From positions 31,490 through 95,489 of the forward strand of contig NZ_JABAFY010000006.1 of assembly GCF_012843875.1 (NCBI RefSeq): a stretch of DNA of 64,000 nucleotides, in the 5' to 3' direction. Source of the stretch: Desulfovibrio piger (GTDB lineage: Bacteria > Desulfobacterota > Desulfovibrionia > Desulfovibrionales > Desulfovibrionaceae). Of this stretch, positions 34,173-43,004 are shown piece after piece. Every line of letters starts with the position of its first letter. The stretch's first letter is position 1. The notes under the pieces are model-generated. The model was not told the origin of the DNA. It did not search any database and saw nothing but the letters and a program-made list of their open reading frames with translations. A program made the translations under genes and the position numbers.

Positions 34173-35798
34173 TTATTCCTCCTCGGCCTCGGCGGTCACA
34201 TTGGGCAGGTCTTCCTGACGCAGGTCCATGGTGCGCTTGCATTCGCCCTTCATGACCAGGGCATTGGCCACCAGTTCGTGCACGCCGCTCACGGTCACGC
34301 CGGGGGCCCAGTAGTCGGCCAGGGGCGGCAGGGTGGCGCGGTCGATGGCGCAGACGCAGGCCATGTGGTTGACGCCGTACTTTTCCTGCACATAGCGAAG
34401 GGCGTTGCCACGAGGCATACCGGAACGCATGCGCAGTTCCATGATTTCTTCGGTGTTCAGACCGGAACCGGCACCGCAGCAGAAGGTCTGCTCACGGATG
34501 GTGTTCTCGGGCATTTCCACGAAGTTGTTGCACACGGCCTTGAGCACGTAACGGGGTTCTTCCAGCAGACCCATACCGCGAGCGGGGTTACAGGAGTCGT
34601 GGAAGGTGGTGATGATATGGTCGTTACGGCTGGGATCCAGGTTCAGCTTGTTGTGCTTGATCAGGTCGGCCGTGAACTCGGTGATGTGCACCATCTTGGT
34701 GGCAGCCGCGTTGGTGAACTTGGTGCCGGTGATGGGGGAGGTGGGCACATCCATCATGCAGGACGGGGCCGGGCCGTTGTAGGTGGCCATGTACTGGTTG
34801 ATGACGCGCCACATGTGGCCGCATTCGCCACCCAGGATCCACTTGGCGCCCAGACGTTCGGCTTCGGCGTACATCTTGGCGTTGAGCTTCTTGGCCATGT
34901 TGAAGGTGGTGAAGGAACCGAAGTTGCCGCCTTCAGAGGCATAGGTGGAGAAGGTGTAGTCCAGATCCAGTTCGTGGAACAGCATCAGGTAGCCCATGAA
35001 GGTGTAGATGCCGGGGTCCGCGAACACGTCGCCGGAAGGCGTGATGAACAGGATCTCGTGGCCCTTTTCGTTGAAGGGGGTCTTGGGACGGATGCCGGTG
35101 ATGGTTTCGCAGTCATCGGCCAGCATTTCCACGATTTCCACGAAGGAGTGGGGCTGGATGCCCAGGTGGTTGCCCGTGAAGGAGCAGTTTTTCACCGGGT
35201 CCATGATCCAGTGGATGCCCAGGCCCACTTCGTGCAGCAGTTCACGCACGATGGCCGTGATCTCGGCGGTGTCGATGCCGTAGGGGCAGAACAGGGAGCA
35301 GCGGCGGCATTCGGTGCACTGGTAGGCGTAGTAGAAGAGTTCCTTCACCACTTCCTTGTCCCAGCTGCGGGCGCCGGCGCGCTTGCCGAGGATCTTGCCC
35401 AGCTTGGTGTAGTCGCGGCGGTACAGGGAGCGCAGCAGCTCGGCACGCAGCACGGGCATGTTCTTGGGGTCGTTGGTGCCCAGGAAGAAGTGGCACTTGT
35501 CGGCGCAGGCGCCGCAGCGCACACAGATGTCCATGAACAGCTTGAGGGAGCGGTGCTTCTGCAGGCGTTCCTCGAAGGCGTCACAGAGGATCTGTTCCCA
35601 GTTTTCGGGCAGGTTCCAGTCTTCGGCCGCCGGATCCCAATCGTGGGGATTGGGCATGTGCAGCAGCTCCATGGTTTCCTTCTTGGCCGGATAGCAGAAG
35701 CTGCCCGGCGCAAACTGGGGCTTGATGTCCAGCCAGGGGTCCGAGGGAAACTCGGGACGGCTGGCGATGAGTTCTTGTGGCGTAGGTAATTTAGCCAT
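34173..35798 (-). CDS. dsrK: DsrK, HdrD-like FeS catalytic subunit of DsrMKJOP
   Basis: Cytoplasmic membrane-associated subunit of 541 residues, related to heterodisulfide reductase HdrD. It is thought to reduce the DsrC trisulfide. Two ferredoxin-type clusters are visible (CVRCGACADKC and CTECRRCSLFCPYG). CCG-type cysteine motifs follow (HDSCNPARGMG and FCCGAGSGLNT) that could bind the special HdrB/D-type cluster. Start ATG 35798 follows AAGGAG; the gene lies 12 bases after dsrM. Confidence 0.95.
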   Translation of the reverse strand: MAKLPTPQELIASRPEFPSDPWLDIKPQFAPGSFCYPAKKETMELLHMPNPHDWDPAAEDWNLPENWEQILCDAFEERLQKHRSLKLFMDICVRCGACADKCHFFLGTNDPKNMPVLRAELLRSLYRRDYTKLGKILGKRAGARSWDKEVVKELFYYAYQCTECRRCSLFCPYGIDTAEITAIVRELLHEVGLGIHWIMDPVKNCSFTGNHLGIQPHSFVEIVEMLADDCETITGIRPKTPFNEKGHEILFITPSGDVFADPGIYTFMGYLMLFHELDLDYTFSTYASEGGNFGSFTTFNMAKKLNAKMYAEAERLGAKWILGGECGHMWRVINQYMATYNGPAPSCMMDVPTSPITGTKFTNAAATKMVHITEFTADLIKHNKLNLDPSRNDHIITTFHDSCNPARGMGLLEEPRYVLKAVCNNFVEMPENTIREQTFCCGAGSGLNTEEIMELRMRSGMPRGNALRYVQEKYGVNHMACVCAIDRATLPPLADYWAPGVTVSGVHELVANALVMKGECKRTMDLRQEDLPNVTAEAEEE

Positions 35799-35810
35799 GA
35801 TGTCAGCTCC

Positions 35811-36833
35811 TTACTCGGCGGCCTTGGAAGAGGGCTGCTTTTCCAGCGGCAGGCCGGCTTCGGCCATGGCATCGCGGTAAACGTCCTCATATTCGGCATA
35901 GGTGAAGTACTGCTTGGGCGGGTTCCAGGGGTTCACGTGGCGCACTTCGCGGGTGTTGGTGGGAAGGTTGCGCGTGGGGCTGAAGAACACGCCAGGCATG
36001 TGCATGAGCTTGGAGAAGGGGAAGTACAGCAGCAGCACGCTGACAAAGGCCAGATGCATGAAGAAGAGCGGGCTGATGCCGTCGGGGGCCACGGGCGAGA
36101 AGTGCACCAGACCCATGATGAAGACCTTGACCTGGGCGATGTCGGTCTTATCGAAGTAGCGCATGCAGATACCGCTCAGAACGACGCCCAGGATGAGGAA
36201 CAGGGGGAAGTAGTCGTTCATCAGGGAGATGTAACGCAGACGCTGGTTGAACAGACGACGGGCCAGCAGGAAGAGCACGGCCACCAGCAGCAGGCCACCG
36301 GTCCAGAAGAAGCGGGGGGCGCCGATCTGCATGATGCCGTCGATGCTTTCCATGAAGGTCAGCCAGCCGGGCACCGGATCCATGAAGAAACGGAAGTGGC
36401 GGATGAAGACCAGCAGGAAGCAGTAATGGAACAGCAGGGCGAAGAACCACAACCACTTGGAGGAGTAGTAGATGGTGCGGGGGCCCTTGGTCACAGGGTC
36501 GAATTCACGCACGTCGGCCGCGGTGTTGCGGAACAGCGAACGGAAGAAGCAGACTTCCAGGAACATGCGGACGACCACACCGAACTTGGTGTTGGGGCAG
36601 TCCCACTTTTCATGTTTGATGAAGTCCAGCGACTTTTCCTGACCCCCGGTCGTGGGGATGCTGAAAGGCACGGGCGATTTGGCCCAGTAAACCATGCGCC
36701 AGATGACGCCCAGGAAGAAGGTGACTACCGCCACATAGGGCAAAACCACGCCGAACAGGTACGACAGACCAATGGCCGAACCTGCCCAGGCAATGGCCCC
36801 GATGAGCGCCACCACCAGCAATGATGCGAACAT
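35811..36833 (-). CDS. dsrM: DsrM, NarI-like membrane cytochrome b of DsrMKJOP
   Basis: The 340-residue membrane protein has about six hydrophobic segments and histidines suited to haem b ligation (LFHYCFLLVFIRHFRFF, LVHFSPVAPDG, FFMHLAFVSVLL). It is the quinol-interacting cytochrome b of the complex, of the NarI-like family, partner of DsrK. It starts 23 bases after the rsbRD-like gene, so both are probably on one transcript from the promoter at 37418-37446. Confidence 0.95.
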   Translation of the reverse strand: MFASLLVVALIGAIAWAGSAIGLSYLFGVVLPYVAVVTFFLGVIWRMVYWAKSPVPFSIPTTGGQEKSLDFIKHEKWDCPNTKFGVVVRMFLEVCFFRSLFRNTAADVREFDPVTKGPRTIYYSSKWLWFFALLFHYCFLLVFIRHFRFFMDPVPGWLTFMESIDGIMQIGAPRFFWTGGLLLVAVLFLLARRLFNQRLRYISLMNDYFPLFLILGVVLSGICMRYFDKTDIAQVKVFIMGLVHFSPVAPDGISPLFFMHLAFVSVLLLYFPFSKLMHMPGVFFSPTRNLPTNTREVRHVNPWNPPKQYFTYAEYEDVYRDAMAEAGLPLEKQPSSKAAE

Positions 36834-36856
36834 TCCCTACCTCGCTTCGAAGAGTG

Positions 36857-37384
36857 TTAGCTTTTGCCCGAAACCGGGCTGCCATCCACCGATTGCGCCC
36901 AGCGCACCAGCTGGGCATGCTGATTGCGTATTTCGGCGATGCGCGTTTCCGCCAGGGTCTCGCGCGCGGCCGAATACAAATCGAAGGCCAGCAGCGTGAC
37001 GCTGTCCAGCCGAGATTCCGCGTCCAGATACTCCGCCAGATCTTCCTTCTCCCGGCACAGGGGAAGGATGTGTTCGCGCAGCAGGGGCTTCATGAGGAAG
37101 AAGACCCCCAGGCCCTGACTGGGCGTATACTGCTGCACGGCACGCAGCCGCACGAAGCGGTCCAGGGCGTGCTTGATCTTTTGCGGCGTCACATGTTCGC
37201 CGGCGATCACGTCGTAGATGAGGCCGGCGGCTTCCTTGGTCATATCCCCCACCGGATTGGTGAAAGGATCGTTCTTTGTGCGCAAAAAGCCAGTCGTTTG
37301 AAGGGGATAGGTCGAATAGACCGCATTGATCCACCCCTCGACGATGACAGCGCGCTGCTCACGGAAAATTTTTTGTACGTTCAT
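36857..37384 (-). CDS. RsbRD-N domain sensor-like protein at the head of the dsr operon
   Basis: A 175-residue helical cytosolic protein (MNVQKIFREQRAVIVEGWINAVYSTYP) that resembles the RsbRD N-terminal (non-haem globin-like) domain. There is no STAS or kinase domain, so it is a stand-alone sensor-fold protein. Similar genes are found just before dsrMKJOP in Desulfovibrio (established synteny from memory). Its role is unknown; a regulatory or complex-tuning function is suggested by linkage. No clear ribosome site is seen before ATG 37384. Confidence 0.8.
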   Translation of the reverse strand: MNVQKIFREQRAVIVEGWINAVYSTYPLQTTGFLRTKNDPFTNPVGDMTKEAAGLIYDVIAGEHVTPQKIKHALDRFVRLRAVQQYTPSQGLGVFFLMKPLLREHILPLCREKEDLAEYLDAESRLDSVTLLAFDLYSAARETLAETRIAEIRNQHAQLVRWAQSVDGSPVSGKS

Positions 37385-37409
37385 GGCAGTACTTTGGCAA
37401 AAGGGTAAA

Positions 37410-37446
37410 CGGGCATTCCTATAAAGTGCCCGGCTTTTCTCGTCAA
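37410..37446 (-). promoter_or_regulatory. Promoter of rsbRD-dsrMKJOP with a palindrome over the -10
   Basis: Minus-strand TTGACG (37441-37446), a 17-base spacer and TATAGG (37418-37423), 34 bases before the rsbRD start. An inverted repeat CGGGCA-N11-TGCCCG (37410-37432) brackets the -10 hexamer, as an operator would. Confidence 0.6.
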
Positions 37447-37471
37447 GTTTTTCATCGTCCGGCGACGGCGG

Positions 37472-38449
37472 CTACGGGCAGGGCGCAGGGCCGCCGCACT
37501 GTCCGGCCACCTGGGGTTCTAGGGGCAGGACGGCGTCCGGGAACGTCTGGCCACCGGCCGGTGAAAATTCGATGACCGGCTCCTGTGCACGGGCAGGGGC
37601 CGGAGGCTGGGCCTGTTTTTTGAGCATGGCCGGCAGGCCGTGATACTCGAAAAACGGTACCGTACGGGAACCGGCATTGAAAATATGGGCCCGGTTGCGC
37701 TGCAGGCGCAGGCGCAGGCCCCACTGCCCCGGATGCAGGAACGCCCAGGGGCCCGGCTCCTCCACATTCTGGCAGGCGGCCACGGCTTCCTTGAGGGTCT
37801 TGCCTTCTTCCAGCAGGAGCAGCATGCGCTCCACGCGGGCCACATCGGCATCGTTCTCCGCCACCGGACAGAAAGCAACGTCCACGCTGCCCGACAGGAT
37901 GCCGATGCCTTCGCGGCAGGCCGAGCAGGACGGCGAGAAGAACATGCGCACCGTGGCCTGGTCGGAGTTCTCGCTGATGCTCCAGACCTCGCCCTGCATG
38001 CGCACTACCTGGCCCGCATTGACCACGAACAGCACCAGCCAGGCGCAAAGCAGGAGCGAACGTTCCTGCGGGCGTCTGTCGTCCCGGTGCAGCGCACGGC
38101 GGAAGAGCCAGTAGGTCAGGGCAAAAAAACAGGCCACTACCAGGCAGCTGACACAGGGGGAGGTCAGCGCCATGAGCAGCAGCAGACAAATATCGCCCAG
38201 CAGGGTCAGTCCCGCCAGGAAGTGCCCCGCCGGGACAGCGCCCAGCAGCGCAAGGCAGGCCAGCACGCCAAAAGCGGCCGTGCCGATCCACCACATGGAG
38301 AGACCGCCGATGACAAGGTCCTGGTACAGAGAGCAGCCCGCAGTGACGCAAAAGGCCACTTCGTTGCCCAATGCCGTCCAGATGCAGAAGAGCATACCCA
38401 GAAGGGCGGCCGCCAGTGCGCCGCCGGAGATGCCGTAGTCCTGTTTCAT
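37472..38449 (-). CDS. VKOR-thioredoxin fusion, thiol-disulfide oxidoreductase
   Basis: Membrane protein of 325 residues with about four to five helices, then a periplasmic thioredoxin-like domain. The VKOR part shows the loop cysteines Cys34 and Cys39 (AFCVTAGCS) and the redox CXXC in a helix (SPCVSC, Cys99/Cys102). The thioredoxin-like part has FFSPSCSACRE (Cys175/Cys178). Such fusions replace DsbB/DsbA: the VKOR half passes electrons to quinone and the thioredoxin half oxidises exported proteins. Start ATG 38449 has AAGGAG six bases away. The tail after about residue 290 is proline-rich. Confidence 0.85.
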   Translation of the reverse strand: MKQDYGISGGALAAALLGMLFCIWTALGNEVAFCVTAGCSLYQDLVIGGLSMWWIGTAAFGVLACLALLGAVPAGHFLAGLTLLGDICLLLLMALTSPCVSCLVVACFFALTYWLFRRALHRDDRRPQERSLLLCAWLVLFVVNAGQVVRMQGEVWSISENSDQATVRMFFSPSCSACREGIGILSGSVDVAFCPVAENDADVARVERMLLLLEEGKTLKEAVAACQNVEEPGPWAFLHPGQWGLRLRLQRNRAHIFNAGSRTVPFFEYHGLPAMLKKQAQPPAPARAQEPVIEFSPAGGQTFPDAVLPLEPQVAGQCGGPAPCP

Positions 38450-38853
38450 GGCTCTCCTTGGTAAAGGAACTACGTCCGGCAGATGCAGACGCACACCCTG
38501 TATACTCCATAATCCCGGACAGGTAAAGGCATCTTGTCATGCCTGCCGGGAGTTGCGTTGTGTAATATGGCCATGATCTGGGCAAAGGGAAAAAATGGCT
38601 GTCTTGTTTCGGAAACAAACAGAGCTGACAAGGATATCCTTATGTAAGGAAAAGAGGAAAAAAGAAAAATTTTTTTCCATTGCTGAGCAAGAGAGCCAAG
38701 TTGCAGTCATGACGCTTTCCTAAAAAAAGAACTGCATCATGGTGCGGGCGGCCTTCCTCGCAAGTCTTGCCTGATAAAGAACGGCCGTTGCATGAGGGAA
38801 CATTGTGATTCCGTGCACGATGCCGGAAATACGAAAAGGCGGGCAGGCAGGGC
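38450..38853. other. Interval upstream of the VKOR gene with two palindromes
   Basis: No gene was recognised. Two perfect palindromes were seen: TTGTTTC-G-GAAACAA (38604-38618) and AAGGATATCCTT (38630-38641). They lie 155-192 bases before the VKOR start and could be operator sites. No clear -35/-10 pair was found. Confidence 0.4.
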
Positions 38854-38883
38854 AAAAAAAGGGGCGCCCCCGAAGGGGCGCCC
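38854..38883 (-). terminator. Intrinsic terminator of sat
   Basis: GGGCGCCCC / GGGGCGCCC around a TTCG tetraloop on the minus strand, then seven T (A-run 38854-38860). It starts 35 bases after the sat stop. Confidence 0.92.
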
Positions 38884-38918
38884 GCTATCAGGATTTCGCT
38901 GGGAAAACCCGGCGATGC

Positions 38919-40190
38919 TTACATGGTGGAACCGGAAGCAGCGCGCTGCATCTTGATTTCGACCTTTTCGGTCAGGCCGGAGTAGTATTCGCGCAGGATG
39001 GCGAGCACTTCTTCACGACCGAAATGATCCGGCACTTCAGCGCCTTCGGACAGCATCTTACGCAGCTTGGTACCGGACAGGATGACGCGGTCTTCCTTGC
39101 TGTGGGGGCAGGTACGCATGGAGGCCATGCCGTCGCACTTCTTGCAGTAGAAGGTCCAGTCGATCTTCATGGGTTCGCAGAGCAGGCGCTTGCCTTCTTC
39201 GGCGGGAGTGGGGATCTTGTCGAAGATTTCCTGGGCTTCGAACATGCCGTAGAAGTCGCCCACACCGGCGTGGTCGCGGCCCACCAGCTGACGGTTGATA
39301 CCGTAGTTCTGGCGGAAGGTGGCGTGCAGCAGGGCTTCACGAGGACCGGCGTAACGCATGTCCAGAGGATAGCCGGCCTGGATCACATGCTCGGGCACGA
39401 AGTACTTCTGCACCAGGGTGTCGATGCATTTCACGCGGACTTCGGCCGGGATGTCACCGGGTTTCAGGGCGCCCACCAGGGAGTGGATCACAACGCCGTC
39501 GCACACTTCCACGCCCAGCTTGGCCAGGTATTCGTGAGAGCGGTGCATGGGGTTACGCAGCTGCAGGGCGGCCACGTTCTTCCAGCCGCGTTCGTCCATC
39601 TTGGCACGCAGCTGAGCGGGGGTCATGTACACGCCGGGGAACTTTTCGGGGAATTCGCCCTGGGACAGGACTTTCACGGGGCCGCCGATGTTGTATTCTT
39701 TCTGGCCCAGGACCATCTTCACGCCGGGATGGTCATTGGGGGCCACTTCCCAGAACTTTTCGGAGTCAGGACCGCAGCCCTTGAACACCAGTTCGCATTC
39801 CCACTTCTTGTCGGCTTCGGTCATTTCGTAGATGTCTTCCACCTTCATGGTGGCCATCACCTGACCCTTGCGGACCAGGGCGACTTCTTCGCCGACCTTC
39901 AGGGCCTTGGCGTCGTCAGCGGACACGTCCAGGGTCACCGGCACGGGCCAGAAGGTACCGTCGGACAGCAGCATCTTTTCGCACACGCTCTTCCAGTCGG
40001 CCTTGTTCATGAAGCCGTTCAGGGGAGAGAAGCCACCGATGCCCATCATGATCAGGTCGCCCTTGGCGCGAGAGGAGATCTCAATCTGCTTCAGGCCGGC
40101 AGCCTTTTTCAGTTCTTCTTCCAACGCCGCGCCTTCCAGAAGACAACACACCAGGCCCTTGCCGCCATGAGGGGGTACCAGTTTGGACAT
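38919..40190 (-). CDS. sat: Sulfate adenylyltransferase (ATP sulfurylase)
   Basis: Activates sulfate to adenosine 5-phosphosulfate with ATP, the first step of dissimilatory sulfate reduction, in the cytoplasm. The 423-residue protein starts [14 protein letters not shown] and has the catalytic motif [11 protein letters not shown] and the second signature GRDHAG. A small cysteine cluster ([16 protein letters not shown]) near the C-terminus is typical of prokaryotic Sat and may bind zinc. Start ATG 40190 has GGAGG eight bases upstream; a longer reading to 40298 has no homology. It is a single-gene unit. Confidence 0.97.
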   Translation of the reverse strand: MSKLVPPHGGKGLVCCLLEGAALEEELKKAAGLKQIEISSRAKGDLIMMGIGGFSPLNGFMNKADWKSVCEKMLLSDGTFWPVPVTLDVSADDAKALKVGEEVALVRKGQVMATMKVEDIYEMTEADKKWECELVFKGCGPDSEKFWEVAPNDHPGVKMVLGQKEYNIGGPVKVLSQGEFPEKFPGVYMTPAQLRAKMDERGWKNVAALQLRNPMHRSHEYLAKLGVEVCDGVVIHSLVGALKPGDIPAEVRVKCIDTLVQKYFVPEHVIQAGYPLDMRYAGPREALLHATFRQNYGINRQLVGRDHAGVGDFYGMFEAQEIFDKIPTPAEEGKRLLCEPMKIDWTFYCKKCDGMASMRTCPHSKEDRVILSGTKLRKMLSEGAEVPDHFGREEVLAILREYYSGLTEKVEIKMQRAASGSTM

Positions 40191-40265
40191 TGAGAAATCC
40201 TCCATTTGATTTGTTGCTATACCGTTGCGCAAGTGGCGCATCCGTAACGTCTCTTTGTGAGTTAC

Positions 40266-40294
40266 ATCTTGTGAATAATCTAACAAAAAGTCAA
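40266..40294 (-). promoter_or_regulatory. sat promoter with a Rex-like operator in the spacer
   Basis: Minus-strand TTGACT (40289-40294), a 17-base spacer and CAAGAT (40266-40271). The segment 40269-40286 (plus strand TTGTGAATAATCTAACAA) resembles the Rex site TTGTGAA-N4-TTCACAA: the left half matches fully, the right half at five of seven positions. Rex is known to repress sat in D. vulgaris. No gene was recognised in the rest of 40191-40632. Confidence 0.55.
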
Positions 40295-40632
40295 CCACCT
40301 TTCCGAATTTTTCACGGAAACGACACGAAAAAGACGTAGCGGAAAACGGCTATCACATTGATTTACAACACAAAGAGTGCGAGAAAAATTTTATTGTGAA
40401 AATTGACGCGCACTCGGGCCCCATACCGTCCCGGCTGGCAGATCCCGGCACGATCATGGCCGGGGCTCCTGCCGGAGTTTGGGAGGAACATAGCATGGCC
40501 GCCAAAGCATGAAAAGGGGGCCTGCGGGCCTGCTGCTGTATCCTTTTCCCAGCCGTGCGGAAAACAAGGACAAATTCTTGCTGCCTCGTGCGCCCGCACA
40601 CGGGGCGGGCGCCGTCCCGCCCCGCCGGACGC

Positions 40633-40664
40633 AAAAAAGGCCCGGCACCACAAGGTGCCGGGCC
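40633..40664 (-). terminator. Intrinsic terminator of the cytochrome c peroxidase gene
   Basis: GGCCCGGCACC (40639-40649) and GGTGCCGGGCC (40654-40664), loop ACAA, with a six-T run on the minus strand. It begins 34 bases after the stop. Confidence 0.92.
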
Positions 40665-40698
40665 GGGGATGCTGCGGGTCGTATCCGGTCAGGTCAGT

Positions 40699-42060
40699 TT
40701 AGCGGGCCACGGCCTCGCCCTGCACGGGACGGCCTTCATGCTGGCCGGTCAGGGTGCGCAGGAAGCCCACGATGAGGGCGCGGTCCTTCTGGGGCACGTC
40801 CAGGCCGGAGCAGTAGATGCCCATGATGCGCACGGCTTCGTCCAGAGTGGTCACGGTGCCGTCGTGCAGATAGGGATGGGTCAGCTCCACGTTGCGCAGG
40901 TTGGGCACCTTGAAGCGGTGCATGTCCTCTTCCTTGCCGCTGGCGTTGAAGCGGCCCTTGTCGGAACCCAGGGGCTTGCCGCCGCGGTCGGCGAAGTAGT
41001 CCTTCTTGAGGTCCAGATATTCGTAGGACTGGCCGCCCATGCTCTTGCCCACGTGGCAGGAGGCGCAGCGGTAGGCCTTGAAGCGCTCGTAGCCTTCCAC
41101 TTCGGCGGCGGTCAGGGCGCTCTTGTCGCCGCGCAGCCAGCGGTCGAAGCGGCTGTCGGGCGAGATGAGGGTCTTTTCGTATTCGGCGATGGCGTTCGTG
41201 ATGTTCTTGCCGGACCAGCCGTCAGGATAGACGGCGCGGAACTTGGCGGTCAGTTCGGCATCGGCGGCCAGACGGGCCACGATCTCGTCCCAGTCCTTGC
41301 TGCCCATCTCGATGGGGTTCAGCGGCGGGCCACCGGCCTGTTCCTGCAGGTCGGCAGCGCGGCCGTCCCAGAACTGCACGAAGTTGAACACGGCATTGAA
41401 GGTGGTGGGGGCGTTCACATCGCCCAGCTGCTTGCGGATGCCTTCGGAGAAGCGGGCGTTGTCCGTGCCGGCCTTGTCCATGGCATGGCAGGTGGCGCAG
41501 GCCACGGTGCTGTCGGCGGAGAGGCGGGCATCGTTGAACAGGGTCTTGCCCAGGGCCACCTTGGCCTCGTCCATGGGCAGACGGTGGGGGATGGGCTGGA
41601 TGGGCTCGTTGGCATGCTCGGGAGCGGCGTCCGTGGCGTAGTGGGCCTTGCGGGTCTGGGCCACCCAGGTCAGGATGTCCTTCTTGTCCTGGTCGGACAG
41701 GCGGCTGCCCCAGTGCACCACGGCGAACTTGGCGGGCGGCATGGTGTCATTGAGGATGACCCATTCCATCTTGGCCAGCACGGTCTCGCCCACGGGGCGA
41801 TCCTTGCGCTGCACCAGCTCCTGGTTGAGATCCATGGCGCGGATGCCGTCCCTGTAGTCTTTTTCGATGATGGCGCTGATGCCGGGGACCTTGGCATAGA
41901 ACGGCAGGTCATAGCCGCGGGAGTGACAGGCCATGCACTTGTCCTGCACGATGCCAGAGACACTGGCGAACTTGTGCTTCACATCGTCCAGCCCCTGCGC
42001 CATGGCAGGGGTACAGGCCAGCAGCACGAGGGCCGTGGAAGCCAGCAGTTTTTCCTTCAT
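40699..42060 (-). CDS. Triheme cytochrome c peroxidase
   Basis: Periplasmic enzyme that reduces hydrogen peroxide with electrons from cytochromes or quinol. The 453-residue protein has a signal peptide (MKEKLLASTALVLLACTPAMAQ). An N-terminal haem-binding domain (CMACH, about residue 42) carries an HxxxPP-like segment TMPPAKFAVVHWG. A di-haem CcpA/MauG-type core follows with CATCH and CASCH. This three-haem layout resembles E. coli YhjA more than the two-haem CcpA. The start has a strong AAGGAGG site. Its own terminator and promoter region make it a single-gene unit; a role in oxidative defence with CydAB is likely. Confidence 0.92.
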   Translation of the reverse strand: MKEKLLASTALVLLACTPAMAQGLDDVKHKFASVSGIVQDKCMACHSRGYDLPFYAKVPGISAIIEKDYRDGIRAMDLNQELVQRKDRPVGETVLAKMEWVILNDTMPPAKFAVVHWGSRLSDQDKKDILTWVAQTRKAHYATDAAPEHANEPIQPIPHRLPMDEAKVALGKTLFNDARLSADSTVACATCHAMDKAGTDNARFSEGIRKQLGDVNAPTTFNAVFNFVQFWDGRAADLQEQAGGPPLNPIEMGSKDWDEIVARLAADAELTAKFRAVYPDGWSGKNITNAIAEYEKTLISPDSRFDRWLRGDKSALTAAEVEGYERFKAYRCASCHVGKSMGGQSYEYLDLKKDYFADRGGKPLGSDKGRFNASGKEEDMHRFKVPNLRNVELTHPYLHDGTVTTLDEAVRIMGIYCSGLDVPQKDRALIVGFLRTLTGQHEGRPVQGEAVAR

Positions 42061-42378
42061 ATCGTCCTCCTTGGGGGGCGATGCCGGGTCGGCATCACGG
42101 GTTTTGCCGGTGGCAGCAGGAGCTTTTTTTCACAAGTATTGCCGGAAGTCAACAGGAATTTTTACTATTAGATGGATAAGTTATTATTTTCTGCATATTT
42201 TTTATGAAAGATTTTTGACTGTTCGTGCTGATGGATAATTATTCCAATTAGATAACTAATATTTTGCCATGGCCGTCTGCCCCGCCTGTCCCGCGTGCTC
42301 CGGAAAGGCCGCCTGCAGGGGATCCCGGCAAAAAAAGGGGGGAACAGGGGCTGTCCGGGCCTGGCGGTCGCCGGACAC
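42061..42378. other. AT-rich upstream region of the peroxidase gene
   Basis: Bases about 42160-42265 are strikingly AT-rich for this genome and probably hold the promoter of the peroxidase gene. A palindrome ATTAG-ATAA-CTAAT lies at 42247-42260; it could be a metal- or peroxide-regulator (Fur/PerR-type) site. No gene was recognised. Confidence 0.4.
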
Positions 42379-42415
42379 AAAAAAAGCAGGGCGCTCCCCG
42401 TGAGGAACGCCCTGC
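42379..42415 (-). terminator. Intrinsic terminator after ssb
   Basis: GCAGGGCG (42386-42393) pairs with CGCCCTGC (42408-42415), and seven T follow on the minus strand. It lies 28 bases after the ssb stop. Confidence 0.88.
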
Positions 42416-42442
42416 CATATGCTCCAGATGCGGCATCCGTGC

Positions 42443-42967
42443 CTAGAAGGGCACTTCGTCCATGTTGGAAGCTTCGGAGGGGAAGGCGGGACCCAGATCG
42501 TCGTCGCGCTGCTGGGGCGCGGGACGGCGCGGGGCCTGGCGCTGGCCGCCGCCCATGTTGCCGCCGCGGGGAGCGCGGGGAGCGGGCGCAGGCGCACCAT
42601 AGTCGTCTTCATAGCCGCCCATGTCGGCACGGGGGCCATCGCTGCGGCGATCCAGGAACTGGACGCGCTGGGCCTTGATCTCGGTGGTATAGCGGTCCTG
42701 GCCGTTCTGGTCCTGCCACTTGCGGGTCTGCAGGCTGCCTTCCACGTAGACGAGGCTGCCCTTGGTCAGGAAGTTGGCGCAGTTCTCGGCCTGACGCTGG
42801 AACACGGACACACGGTGCCATTCGGTACGTTCCACCTTGTTGCCGTCACGGTCCATGTAGGATTCGTCGGTGGCCACATTGAGGGTGGCCACAGGGGAAC
42901 CGCTCTGGGTGTAGCGCAGTTCGGGGTCGCGGCCGAGGCGACCGATGATCATGACTTTGTTCAGCAT
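42443..42967 (-). CDS. ssb: Single-stranded DNA-binding protein
   Basis: Binds and protects single-stranded DNA in replication and repair. The 174-residue protein has an OB-fold (MLNKVMIIGRLGRDPELRYTQSG through EIKAQRVQFLD, about residues 1-110). A disordered Gly/Pro/Arg/Gln-rich linker follows. The acidic tip SNMDEVPF is the normal protein-interaction tail. Start ATG 42967 gives the family N-terminus; a longer in-frame reading to 43072 overlaps the next gene and is rejected. It lies 37 bases after the unknown gene of the carboxylase operon. Confidence 0.96.
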   Translation of the reverse strand: MLNKVMIIGRLGRDPELRYTQSGSPVATLNVATDESYMDRDGNKVERTEWHRVSVFQRQAENCANFLTKGSLVYVEGSLQTRKWQDQNGQDRYTTEIKAQRVQFLDRRSDGPRADMGGYEDDYGAPAPAPRAPRGGNMGGGQRQAPRRPAPQQRDDDLGPAFPSEASNMDEVPF

Positions 42968-43004
42968 AGATTCTGTTCCTCGAACGGTTGTTCGTTGTAC
43001 CGTC

